A DNA stretch of 41,508 bases from NCBI GenBank assembly GCA_015493615.1, contig WGCV01000003.1, positions 1-41,508 on the forward strand, written 5' to 3'. Numbering within the stretch: the first letter of the stretch is position 1; each line of letters opens with the position of its first letter. This stretch comes from Melioribacteraceae bacterium (GTDB lineage Bacteria > Bacteroidota > Ignavibacteria > Ignavibacteriales > Melioribacteraceae). Positions 22,941 through 31,591 of this stretch are shown in pieces. Below the pieces are notes generated by a model, which did no database searches, had not been told where the DNA came from, and worked only from the letters and a program-made list of their open reading frames with translations. Position numbers and translations under genes: made by a program.

Positions 22941-23091
22941 TAGAAGGCTTTGCATAACTCCGTAATATGTCACCCCAACGAAAAGCAGTCGGGATAAATT
23001 CTGATCCTCCGCCAAGGCGGAGCGGGAGAAGAATCTCATAACCGGTAATTACACCGAATTTAGAGATATTTCGGTTATGCAAAGGTTTCTA
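22941..23091. repeat. Dispersed MITE-like repeat, copy D (most compact)
   Basis: This 151-bp element begins TAGAAGGCTTTGCATAAC and ends GTTATGCAAAGGTTTCTA; the two ends are inverted complements at 16 of 18 positions. It contains the palindrome TCCGCCAAGGCGGA, GAAGAATCTCA and ACCGAATTTAGAGATATTTC. TA lies on both sides, possibly a target duplication. It occupies the middle of the 315-bp gap between the S15-type hydrolase and HflX genes; nothing else is seen in that gap. Confidence 0.8.
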
Positions 23092-23217
23092 ATACTTAAA
23101 AACTGTAATATACAAATTTTATAGGACGCTGATTTTCATGATCAATTATGATTTTAAAAGCGAAATTTACAATTGACAAATAACATGGGAACTCTACCAT
23201 CAATCTAAATCGGAAAT

Positions 23218-24474
23218 CTATTTCAACAATTTCACTATTTGTTCAAAAGTCTTTTTATCAGCGGTAAAGTTAATTGTTGCAAACTCATCGCCGTATTTAA
23301 TTTCGTTTACGGTTGTAATCTTATGAACCATCGAAATTAGTTTGGAATTTTCAACAGGCACTTTTATTGTGCGTTGCGAAAAGTTCTCTTCATAAATATC
23401 TCGGATCCGTTTTTTAAGCTCTTGAATATTAATTGCCCGCGCCGCCGAAATAAAAACCGAATCGGGGAACTCACCTTTTAAGCTGTCAAACAAATGTTTA
23501 TCCGCAACTTTATCAACTTTATTAAACACAACCAATCTTTTCGTTTCGTCTCGCTTTAATTCCTTAAGCGTTTTTTCAACTACTTCCATATGCTCGTAAA
23601 ATGTCGGAGCGCTTAAATCGACAACATGCAGAATCAAATCGGCGTCGCGAACCACATTAAGCGTGGTGCGAAACGACGCGACAAGCGTATGCGGCAGTTT
23701 GCGGATAAACCCGACGGTATCGCTCATCAAAGCTTTTTTGTCCTTGTCAACCATGTAAATTCTTGTCGTCGAATCGAGAGTGGCAAAAAGTTTATCTTCG
23801 ACAAGCACATCAGCCTCTGTCAATAAATTTAGGAGCGTGGACTTCCCCGCGTTAGTGTAGCCGACCAGACTTATCTGCAAAAAACTTTTTCTCTGCGCGC
23901 TTTTGGTTTTCTGCTGCGCCTCGATTTTTTTTAGCTTCTCCTTTAATTTCGCTATTCTGTCGCGAATAATTCTTCTGTCCGTTTCAATCTGCGTTTCCCC
24001 CGGGCCTTTCGTTCCGATGCCTCCGTACTGCTTGGAAAGATGCGTCCAGGCGCGTGTAAGTCGCGAAAGCGTATATTGCAACTGGGCAAGTTCCACTTGG
24101 GTTTTGGCTTCGCTCGTTCTTGCGTGCTTGGCGAAGATGTCGAGAATCAGTCCGCTTCTATCCAAAATCTTTTTATTAATTACTCGTTCCAAATTTCTGA
24201 TTTGCGACGGAGAAAGGTCGTCGTCGAAAATGATTAGAACAACGTCGTTCATATCGGCAAGTTCGGCGACTTCTTCCACCTTTCCTTTCCCGATGTAAAA
24301 CGCCGGATCAGGCTTTACCCTATCCTGAATGATTTTCATAACCGTCTCGGCTCCCGCGGTATCGGCAAGCATTTCCAACTCTTCGAGATATTCCTCGGTC
24401 TTCTCTTTTGTGTCGGTCTGTTTTTTAAGTCCGATTAAAATTGCTTTTTCCCTACTCTCTTTCCGTAATTCCAT
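23218..24474 (-). CDS. hflX: HflX, ribosome-associated GTPase
   Basis: This 418-residue protein has the HflX N-terminal domain (FYIGKGKVEEVAELA, VLIIFDDDLSPSQIRNLERV) and the linker GGIGTKGPGETQIETDRR with a following coiled coil. Then comes a TRAFAC GTPase domain: G1 GYTNAGKSTLLNLL near residue 208, G3 MSDTVGFIRKLPHTL, G4 FNKVDK and G5 ISAA. HflX binds the 50S subunit and splits stalled ribosomes, notably under heat stress. It is the last gene of a four-gene minus-strand operon, 6 nt after the BatA-like gene. The linkage to envelope genes is typical of neither partner and may be only transcriptional convenience. Confidence 0.95.
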   Translation of the reverse strand: MELRKESREKAILIGLKKQTDTKEKTEEYLEELEMLADTAGAETVMKIIQDRVKPDPAFYIGKGKVEEVAELADMNDVVLIIFDDDLSPSQIRNLERVINKKILDRSGLILDIFAKHARTSEAKTQVELAQLQYTLSRLTRAWTHLSKQYGGIGTKGPGETQIETDRRIIRDRIAKLKEKLKKIEAQQKTKSAQRKSFLQISLVGYTNAGKSTLLNLLTEADVLVEDKLFATLDSTTRIYMVDKDKKALMSDTVGFIRKLPHTLVASFRTTLNVVRDADLILHVVDLSAPTFYEHMEVVEKTLKELKRDETKRLVVFNKVDKVADKHLFDSLKGEFPDSVFISAARAINIQELKKRIRDIYEENFSQRTIKVPVENSKLISMVHKITTVNEIKYGDEFATINFTADKKTFEQIVKLLK

Positions 24475-24480
24475 AAATAA

Positions 24481-26556
24481 TTATTTTCCGATAAAATTCA
24501 TAAATTCATTTTTTCCCGTTCGCGCCACAATCATCTCAAGTAAAGCGCAAAGTAAAGATAAAAATAAAAAAAGCCGCCAAAGTTCGCTTCCTTTACTTTC
24601 GAGAAAAAGCGATTGCGAGTAATTTTCCATTTGCGGAATTATCTTAACAAGTCCTTTGTTTTTTCCGACTTTAAATATCTTCTTCAATTCATTTGCGGAA
24701 AAATATTTCATCTCTGATTCGGACGGATTTACATTAACTGCAAATTCATCGACGAGCGTTTTTCCGGAAAACACCTTGTAAATACCCGCCAATTTAGTCG
24801 CTTTGAATGTGTAAAAACTTTTATTCTCAAGTTCGTCCGAATTGATGATTATTTCCCTCTCGTCCGGCGCAACAACTTTCACTGTCGCTCCGCTAAAGAG
24901 CGCTTTTTTTATTTTGTATCCGTCTCCGGCAAAAATCGGAGTTCTTAGATTCTTCGGCGACGTGAGAAATAGAACAATTCTATTCATCAACGGAGCAAAG
25001 ATTGGCGTAACGGGAAAATCGCCCCACTCCATTGCAGGCGTTACATTAAAGACAAATATTCTTCCTCTGCCGTATTTGTACCGGGAAAGGAAAGAGGATT
25101 TATCTTCGAGCGAAATGATTGTTCTGCCCACGCCCTCGGTTTTAATCCGGATATGCTTTATTATCTTTGGGGAATTTATCTTGGCGTCTCTTTTATTCTT
25201 GAACAATCCTTCAAAAACAGGGTCGCTGAGATTTACTTTATCAAACAAAAGGGGGAAACCGCTTTCGCTTTTGGAGACGCCGTAATATTTCCCCAATGAA
25301 AACTTCTTAATAAAATTCTGGAAATCGCTCGGGGATTTCTCCGACGGAAAAACCACAAGTCCGCCCCCTTTATTTACGTAGTTTTTAACTTTACTCAAAA
25401 ACTTCGCCGGAAGTCCCGCAATAAAAACCGCGTCATAATTTCCAAGGTTTTCGTAATCAAATTTTGAGAATGTAATTGTCTTAACCATATTGTTTATATG
25501 TGCGGCGTTCAACGCAAGCCGCACAAAATTAAGCTCTCCGGCTTTTGCCGAAACGAGCAGAATTTTCCTCTTCGTCTTTACGTAAAAAGAGAAGAAAGCG
25601 CTGTTGTTAAAAAGTAAATCGTCGTCCGAAAGGCGAACTGATGCGGGAATAAATCCTCCTCCGGATAAATCAGTCCGAAGCGATATTCTTTTGGATTCGC
25701 CGGCGGCAACCGATGCGGAACTTTGCGCAACCCGCTTCTTATTCAGGAAAAGCGAAATTCTGTCCTCTTCCTCTGTCTCTCCGCCGTTTTTTTCAACGAC
25801 CGAAAATTCCAGCGGCGAATTTTCCGAGATTAGTCTGGTCTTTAATTTAAAAGAAGAAATGGAAATGTCGTGTTTTACTATTCCGTTAATCGGCAGAAGA
25901 TAAATACGCACGCCGGGATTTTCCGCGAGAGCCTTTCGCAGAGCGGCGGAATCAAATTCGGTTTTCTGAAAGTCGCTAAACGCCAATATTTCCTTTTTCA
26001 ATGTTTTGGATTTAGCGATAAAATGAACGCCTTTAATAATTTGGCGGGAAAGAGAGGAGTGTACGTCGGTCGCGTGAATCGAAGGGAGAAGCTTCAGCAG
26101 TTTATCGCGATTCAGTTTTACGTAAGATTTACCCGACGCCGACAAGGGTTGTAAATAAAGGAGATCGTCATTCGTAAACCGGGAGGCGACTTCCTTTATT
26201 GCCGACTTGGCTTCGTTAAAAACAGAACCGTTTACAGCCGGCGCGGTCATGCTCGGACTGTCATCCAAAATAAACAGCGCGGTCTCCTTCGCTCTTTCTC
26301 CGGCGATCCCTATTCCCGACTTTACGGCGGGTTTTGCGAATGCAAGTACAAGGAATATTATCAGAAGCAATCTGAGAAGCAGTAAAAGCCACTGTCTGAA
26401 TTTTAATTTTCGAATCTTACTTTTTCTCAACTCCTCCATAAAATAGAGCGTGCTGAAATCAATCTTCTTCAATTTTCTCAGATTGATAAAGTGAAGCGCA
26501 ATGGGAATTATTCCCGCAAGCAGACCGATTAAAACCGCCGGATTAAGAAACGTCAA
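24481..26556 (-). CDS. BatA-domain membrane protein with vWA-like region
   Basis: This 691-residue protein begins with the BatA N-terminal double membrane helix (FLNPAVLIGLLAGIIPIALHF, then LRQWLLLLLRLLLIIFLVLA). A periplasmic vWA-like domain with ALFILDDSPSMTA follows near residues 92-104; here the MIDAS motif DxSxS reads DDSPS. A DUF4159-like/glutamine amidotransferase-like middle region follows, then a C-terminal membrane segment near 660-680. BatA-type proteins occur with MoxR ATPases and aerotolerance (Bat) operons, though no MoxR gene is here. It overlaps the upstream GT4 gene by 4 nt (ATGA), so the two are translationally coupled. Confidence 0.82.
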   Translation of the reverse strand: MTFLNPAVLIGLLAGIIPIALHFINLRKLKKIDFSTLYFMEELRKSKIRKLKFRQWLLLLLRLLLIIFLVLAFAKPAVKSGIGIAGERAKETALFILDDSPSMTAPAVNGSVFNEAKSAIKEVASRFTNDDLLYLQPLSASGKSYVKLNRDKLLKLLPSIHATDVHSSLSRQIIKGVHFIAKSKTLKKEILAFSDFQKTEFDSAALRKALAENPGVRIYLLPINGIVKHDISISSFKLKTRLISENSPLEFSVVEKNGGETEEEDRISLFLNKKRVAQSSASVAAGESKRISLRTDLSGGGFIPASVRLSDDDLLFNNSAFFSFYVKTKRKILLVSAKAGELNFVRLALNAAHINNMVKTITFSKFDYENLGNYDAVFIAGLPAKFLSKVKNYVNKGGGLVVFPSEKSPSDFQNFIKKFSLGKYYGVSKSESGFPLLFDKVNLSDPVFEGLFKNKRDAKINSPKIIKHIRIKTEGVGRTIISLEDKSSFLSRYKYGRGRIFVFNVTPAMEWGDFPVTPIFAPLMNRIVLFLTSPKNLRTPIFAGDGYKIKKALFSGATVKVVAPDEREIIINSDELENKSFYTFKATKLAGIYKVFSGKTLVDEFAVNVNPSESEMKYFSANELKKIFKVGKNKGLVKIIPQMENYSQSLFLESKGSELWRLFLFLSLLCALLEMIVARTGKNEFMNFIGK

Positions 26557-27683
26557 TGTGAACGCCTCCTTTTTTCGATTAACTCTTCGTACCTGCCGAG
26601 CGCCTTATCCGTTAACTTTTCAATGTCAAAAACGCTCACGGCTTTTTCCCGCGCGGCTTTCCCGAAGTGCTCTCTTTTTTGAGGACTTGTTATCAGTTCT
26701 TCCATTTTTTCAATCAAATCATTTTTGTTTTTCGGCTCAAAAAACAATCCGTTTTTCCCGTTGTCAATAATATCAAGCGGTCCGTCCGAACCCGCCGCCG
26801 CGCAAGCCTTTCCCGCCGCCATCGCTTCGGCAAGCGCAATGCCGAAAGCTTCCGCATGCGAGGGAAAAACGAACAAATCCAAAGCCGAAAGCATATCCGG
26901 CATGTCCCCTCTGAATCCCGCAAAAAACAGTTTTTTCTCCTTGGTTAATTTTTCTCCCGAGGCGCGAATCTTTTCCGCGTACTCCGATTCGCCTCGGCTC
27001 GGTTCGCCGATTACGACAAACTTAATATTATCGTACTTTGCGCTGAGTTTTTCGGCGGCGTAAATAAATTCCTCATGTCCTTTGCCGGGAGTAAACCGCG
27101 CTGTCATTCCGATAAACAACTCGCTATCTAAAACATTAAACTCTTTCCGCACTTTTTCCCTATTGGGATTTTCCGGTGTGAATTTTTCCACATCCACTCC
27201 GTTGTGGATTATCTTAATTTTTTCCGGCGGTATCGGCGTGGTTTCAACAAGGTTTCTCGCTATTACTCCGCTGATTGCAAACGCCTCGTCTATCCTTGAA
27301 TAGAGCGCGCGGTGAAGAAAATCCTTTTTAACAATAAAGGAACCCATTTGTTTTGTAAGGACTAACGGAATTTTCTCCCCGCTGATTTTCAGCGCGGGAA
27401 CAATCGCCCACAAGTCTTTGGAAGCCTGCGTATGCGCCAAATCAAAATTCCCGACGGATAATATCTTCCGGATTTTATTTACGGCGCTCGGCTCGAAATA
27501 ACCTTTGGCTTTGACCGGATGCGTAATTATTGCTTCTTCGCGGGCTTTCATCTCAATTTTCGATCCTGGATAACAAAGCAGTTCGGTATGAATTCCCCGC
27601 TTCAGCAAACGCTTAACCGCGTCGATAGTAAACATTTCCATTCCGCCCCAGCTTTGGGAAAGGCAAGAATAAAGGATTTTCAT
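26553..27683 (-). CDS. GT4-family glycosyltransferase
   Basis: This 376-residue cytoplasmic protein has the GT4 N-terminal loop SWGGMEMFTIDAVKRLLKRG, the central IIHNGVDVEKFTPEN segment, GMTARFTPGKGHEEFIYAAE at the start of the C-terminal Rossmann domain, and the retaining E-x7-E motif in HAEAFGIALAEAMAAGKA. Such enzymes transfer a sugar from a nucleotide-activated donor to a lipid or polysaccharide acceptor, probably for LPS or cell-envelope glycan. Its start overlaps the stop of the SpoIID-like gene (ATGA), and its end overlaps the BatA-like gene. The acceptor is unknown. Confidence 0.9.
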   Translation of the reverse strand: MKILYSCLSQSWGGMEMFTIDAVKRLLKRGIHTELLCYPGSKIEMKAREEAIITHPVKAKGYFEPSAVNKIRKILSVGNFDLAHTQASKDLWAIVPALKISGEKIPLVLTKQMGSFIVKKDFLHRALYSRIDEAFAISGVIARNLVETTPIPPEKIKIIHNGVDVEKFTPENPNREKVRKEFNVLDSELFIGMTARFTPGKGHEEFIYAAEKLSAKYDNIKFVVIGEPSRGESEYAEKIRASGEKLTKEKKLFFAGFRGDMPDMLSALDLFVFPSHAEAFGIALAEAMAAGKACAAAGSDGPLDIIDNGKNGLFFEPKNKNDLIEKMEELITSPQKREHFGKAAREKAVSVFDIEKLTDKALGRYEELIEKRRRSH

Positions 27684-29005
27684 TTGTAGATTCTTTTAAT
27701 TTTTGCGTGAGGGAAATAGTGAGATAAAATTTCATCAAACTTGTAACCTTTATGCCCCATAACCGCCGCGCCTATTTGACACATCCCTACCCCGTGTCCC
27801 CAGCCCGCGCCGTAAATTACAAACCGCTGCGGAATATTGTTAACGACATTCTCCTTCTCGATTATAAATGCCGAGCTGTAAAGATGCGATTCCGAAAGGG
27901 CTTTTCTGATTTCAAGTTCCTTGCCGATTATAAACTCCCGTTTGGAACCGACAATTTTTAACTTGACCAGCCGCCCCGATTTCCCTCTTTCAACCGGAAT
28001 TAAATCCAATATCTCCCCAAAATCGTGATGAAGATTTTTATGAATTAATTCCGCGATTTCATTTTGTGATAATATCTTCTTCCACCTGAAAAAATCTTTT
28101 GTCTCGTTATCGAAATCTACAAGAATCTGTTTCAGAATAGTTTCATCTTCGGTGTTGCAGAATGCCTCGGGCTTTGCGAGTATCCATTTGCGCGCGTTCT
28201 GTTCAACCGATAAATCCCAGTCGGAATAATAAGTCGGCGCAACAAAATCATAAACGCTCTCCAAACAAGGATGAGCCTTCTTCGACCAGACATTTTCGTA
28301 GAGTTCCGTTACTCCCCCGCAACTTTTGGAGTATCGGGCGTCGCATATTTTTTCTCCTTCGAGAAGCGCGATTCCCCTTGTTTTATCAACGGCGGCGGCT
28401 GTTCTTAATGTTGATGTTTTAATAATTCCCTGATAACGCTGGCAATGATCGTCGGCGCAAAAATCATACAAAGTATGCGAGTCCCTCTCGCGCCAGCGAA
28501 GACGCAAACCCTTTTCACGATATTCGTTATGCGGAATTATGTTCTTTTTACCGAGCTGTGCAAGCGTCCAGCTCCGCGCTACTATTGCCTGAGTTTCCAG
28601 CAGCGCGGATGAAGCGTGTTCGCTCATCTCCGAACCGATCACGCTTTCGAGATAAAGCTCAAGCGGAATGATATTTACAAGCGTAATTTCACCATTCTCA
28701 TGTACAAATTTAAAATTCCCGAGGAAATGCTGATCTTCTTCCCTTTCCCAATGAAAGCCTTTCCCGATTTTTACGTTGTGAACCCAAAAGCTGGCGTTAT
28801 CTTCATTTGCCGCGACAAATATATCGTTCTCGTTAATATAGTACGTTCCGAGAGTGGATTCGAGTAAAATTCCTCTGTTGCTTTTTTCAAAGTAGGAACG
28901 CCCGTGAAGATATAAATTCAGGCGCGGCAAATAATATTCGCCTACAATTTTCAACGCTATTTTCCTGCCGGATGTGATTCCGACCGTAATTATCGGTTCA
29001 GTCAT
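27680..29005 (-). CDS. SpoIID/LytB-domain protein
   Basis: This 441-residue protein (from the ATG at 29003-29005; an upstream frame to 29071 is possible, but the family does not need it) carries the SpoIID/LytB domain: IGSEMSEHASSALLETQAIV near residue 145, SKSCGGVTELYENVW near 240, and the C-terminal GAGWGHGVGMCQIGAAVMG near 410. SpoIID-type enzymes are lytic transglycosylases that act on denuded peptidoglycan; the catalytic Glu is probably the one in GSEMS. No signal peptide is clear, which is odd for such an enzyme. It heads the operon SpoIID-like, GT4, BatA-like, HflX. The 29006-29669 gap is described separately. Confidence 0.85.
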   Translation of the reverse strand: MTEPIITVGITSGRKIALKIVGEYYLPRLNLYLHGRSYFEKSNRGILLESTLGTYYINENDIFVAANEDNASFWVHNVKIGKGFHWEREEDQHFLGNFKFVHENGEITLVNIIPLELYLESVIGSEMSEHASSALLETQAIVARSWTLAQLGKKNIIPHNEYREKGLRLRWRERDSHTLYDFCADDHCQRYQGIIKTSTLRTAAAVDKTRGIALLEGEKICDARYSKSCGGVTELYENVWSKKAHPCLESVYDFVAPTYYSDWDLSVEQNARKWILAKPEAFCNTEDETILKQILVDFDNETKDFFRWKKILSQNEIAELIHKNLHHDFGEILDLIPVERGKSGRLVKLKIVGSKREFIIGKELEIRKALSESHLYSSAFIIEKENVVNNIPQRFVIYGAGWGHGVGMCQIGAAVMGHKGYKFDEILSHYFPHAKIKRIYK

Positions 29006-29356
29006 AAATTTATAATTTTTTATGACGTAATATAACATTTTAGATAATTTACAATTAAGTAAAGAAAACACTCTCGAAGAAAATACTCATATAACCGCCC
29101 GATTTAATGATCCCAAAATTGTCATTCGGAGATAAATTTCTAATAACTGCCATTAGGGGAAAAGCGGGCTAACTTATTGAAAAACAGAGAGTTGACCGGC
29201 GGAGAAAAAAATATGTAAGATAATCTTACAAAATGAAATGGACTTATTTGTAACACAATTTGCCACGGCGGACTGTGAGAACAACTTGCCAATCGTTATT
29301 CACATATAAAACAAAAGAAAGCATAAAATTTGCTTTATTTTCGCAAATAACCAAAA

Positions 29357-29403
29357 CACAGTTTGCTCGAACACAGCTTGCCCGCTTCACTAAGCAAACT
29401 GTG
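29357..29403. repeat. 11-bp inverted repeat in a gene-free gap
   Basis: CACAGTTTGCT (29357-29367) and AGCAAACTGTG (29393-29403) form a perfect 11-bp inverted pair with a 25-nt spacer. They lie in a roughly 660-bp gap (29006-29669) between the divergent SpoIID-like gene and the Nif3-like operon. The gap is otherwise AT-rich with degenerate remnants of the dispersed repeat family (for example near 29115-29150). No gene is seen in it. Confidence 0.6.
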
Positions 29404-29669
29404 CTACAATAAACTGCTAAATATCCGAAATCTCCGATTAAAAAATTTTTAATGACAATTTTGTAATAATTGTTTCACTATTCGGATTTTATTTGCGAGA
29501 GACTGTCGGGTTTTGCGGCTTAATTAAATTTGCGCAGTCCAAATATTTTATTTTAAATTTTTCATGGGAAATTGAATTTATTACTATTTTAAAGTATATT
29601 TCGATGCATAAAGGAAAAAGATGAAAACACCGAAAAAGATATTAAAAATATAAAGACAATGATAGATTT

Positions 29670-29701
29670 AAATGCACCAATCTGATTGGTGCATTTTTTT
29701 T
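29670..29701 (+). terminator. Terminator or attenuator directly before the Nif3-like gene
   Basis: AATGCACCAAT (29671-29681) pairs perfectly with ATTGGTGCATT (29685-29695) around a 3-nt loop, followed by a T8 run (29694-29701). The ATG of the Nif3-like gene lies 7 nt further on. On the minus strand only a T3 run follows, so it acts in the plus direction. It either ends a short RNA from the upstream gap or attenuates the Nif3-like operon. Confidence 0.85.
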
Positions 29702-29707
29702 GATTTT

Positions 29708-30826
29708 ATGACAATAAATAAATTAATCAGATTTATTGAGAACTGGGCGCCCCCCGAGATAGCGTGGGAGCGGGACAACGTCGGGCTTCAAATCGGCTCA
29801 AGGGATTATACGATAAGAAACGTGTTCCTTGCGCTCGATTTAACTGAAGACGTCGTTGATAAAGCAATCGAAAATAACTGCAATTTAATTTTTACGCACC
29901 ATCCCTTTTTATTTACTCCTTTAAGAAAAATAGACTATTCAAGAAATCCCAAAGCGTCTCTTATAAAAAAACTGATACTCAATGAAATCTCGGTTTTTTC
30001 GGCGCATACAAATCTTGACTACACAAAGGGTGGAGTGAGTTTTCAGCTGGCGCAAAAAATAGGTTTAACAAATATTGAGTTTCTTTCCCCTCTTTCCGGA
30101 AAGGAGCTGAAGCTTGTTGTTTTTGTCCCCGCTGATTATAAAAAGGTTGTTGCTGATGCAATCTTTAACGCCGGCGGAGGAATTATCGGTGAATATGAAA
30201 ATTGCAGTTTTTCCTCTGTGGGAAAAGGGACCTTCAAAGGTTCGGCAAATTCAAATCCCGCTATTGGGGAAAAAGAAAAATTCACAGAGGTTGATGAGAT
30301 AAGAATAGAAGTGATTGTTGACAACTGGAAACTGAGCGGCGTAATATCCTCCATGTTAAAAGTTCATCCTTACGAAGAGCCCGCGTTCGATGTTTATCCT
30401 TTGAACAATATCAGCAAAGAGTATGGCGCGGGAGCTATCGGAGAACTCGGCAAGTCCTTGTCAAAGAAGGAGTTCCTTAAATTAACAGCCGGAAAACTCA
30501 AAACTTCCGCCTTGAAATATTCGGCGGGGAAAGGAACCGGAATTAAAAAAGTAGCGGTTTGCGGCGGAACCTGTTCCGATTTGCTTCCCGACGCAATAAA
30601 GAAGAACGCTGATGCATTCATTACCGCGGATGTTAAATACCACACATTTCAGGACGCTGAAGGAAAAATTTTGCTTGTTGACGCCGGACATTATGAAACG
30701 GAAAATGTTGCGCTTGACGAAGTAAAAAAAAGGATGGATGATTTTTTTGTCCGGAACGGAGAACAAATTAAAACTTTGAAATATAAGGGAAATACAAATC
30801 CCGTTAAATTTTTTATTAATAAGTAG
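29708..30826 (+). CDS. Nif3-like dinuclear metal-centre protein
   Basis: This 372-residue protein starts MTINKLIRFIENWAPPEIAW. It has the Nif3/DUF34 metal ligands NLIFTHHPFLFTPLRKI near residue 60 and FSAHTNLDYTKGGVS near 98, and a C-terminal DAGHYETENVAL near 325. The long middle (about 130-240, with KVHPYEEPAFDVYPL) is the PII-like insert of the ~370-residue bacterial form. The family is annotated as GTP cyclohydrolase 1 type 2/Nif3-like; its true function is unsettled. The start is the ATG at 29708; an earlier frame start at 29672 would lie inside the terminator hairpin. It is the first gene of a three-gene unit. Confidence 0.88.
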   Translation: MTINKLIRFIENWAPPEIAWERDNVGLQIGSRDYTIRNVFLALDLTEDVVDKAIENNCNLIFTHHPFLFTPLRKIDYSRNPKASLIKKLILNEISVFSAHTNLDYTKGGVSFQLAQKIGLTNIEFLSPLSGKELKLVVFVPADYKKVVADAIFNAGGGIIGEYENCSFSSVGKGTFKGSANSNPAIGEKEKFTEVDEIRIEVIVDNWKLSGVISSMLKVHPYEEPAFDVYPLNNISKEYGAGAIGELGKSLSKKEFLKLTAGKLKTSALKYSAGKGTGIKKVAVCGGTCSDLLPDAIKKNADAFITADVKYHTFQDAEGKILLVDAGHYETENVALDEVKKRMDDFFVRNGEQIKTLKYKGNTNPVKFFINK

Positions 30827-30835
30827 GAGAATAAA

Positions 30836-31576
30836 GTGAAAGGAAGATTAGGAAATCTATATGAACTGCAGCTAATCGACAAACAGCTTGACGAATTGGA
30901 AGAACTTCGCGGCGACTTGCCTTTGATAGTGAACGAACTTAACGCTCACATGGAAGTGCTTCAAAATAACATCAACGCCAAGTTGGAAGAAAAAGAGGAA
31001 GCTCAGAAAACCAGATTAGCCAACGATGCGGAAATTAACACATTGCAGGAAAAATTGAAAAAATATAAAGCGCAGCTTTTTAAGGTTCGTAACAACAAAG
31101 AGTACGACGCGCTCACAAAAGAAATCGATTTCTCCGAAACAAACATTCTCGAGATGGAAGAAGAGAACAAAGAAATCGAAAACAGAGTTGGCGTTTTATC
31201 TTTGGAAATCGAAGAAATTCAGGACGAGCTTAACAAACTGCAGGAAGAATTTAAGGAAAAAGAAGAAGAGCTTAAAAAAATTATCGCGATTAATGAAAAA
31301 GAAGAAGCTCATCTTAATAAACTGCGGGAAGCCGTTGTTGAGAAAATCCGTAAGAACGATTACAACACCTATATGCGAATCCGCAAAGCAAAAGGAGGCA
31401 TTGCCGTTGCGCCCGTTTACAGAGGTTCGTGTTCGGGATGCCACAATGTTATTCCGCCTCAGAGACAATTGGAAATCAAACAAAATAACAGACTGTTTTC
31501 TTGTGAAGCCTGCGGAAGAATTTTAGTTTCCGCAGAAATTGCCAAGGAAATAGAAGCTAGTTTTAAGAATAAATAA
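30836..31576 (+). CDS. Coiled-coil protein with C4 zinc ribbon (CT398/zf-RING_7 type)
   Basis: This 246-residue protein is a long charged coiled coil (about residues 5-185) ending in a zinc ribbon: RGSCSGCHNVIPPQRQ near 198 and LFSCEACGRIL near 221, giving four Cys in two CxxC pairs. The start is GTG (30836) with AGGAG 6 nt upstream. In many bacteria this family lies directly after a Nif3-like gene, as here, and it is thought to work with it, possibly linked to the cell envelope or type III secretion regulation. It is followed after 15 nt by aconitase. Confidence 0.88.
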   Translation: MKGRLGNLYELQLIDKQLDELEELRGDLPLIVNELNAHMEVLQNNINAKLEEKEEAQKTRLANDAEINTLQEKLKKYKAQLFKVRNNKEYDALTKEIDFSETNILEMEEENKEIENRVGVLSLEIEEIQDELNKLQEEFKEKEEELKKIIAINEKEEAHLNKLREAVVEKIRKNDYNTYMRIRKAKGGIAVAPVYRGSCSGCHNVIPPQRQLEIKQNNRLFSCEACGRILVSAEIAKEIEASFKNK

Positions 31577-31591
31577 TAAGAGGTTAGTAAT

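Noticed and set aside
29672-29707. Upstream start for the Nif3-like protein (12 extra residues MHQSDWCIFFDF)
   Set aside because: These codons are the terminator hairpin and its T-run; family proteins begin near the ATG at 29708.
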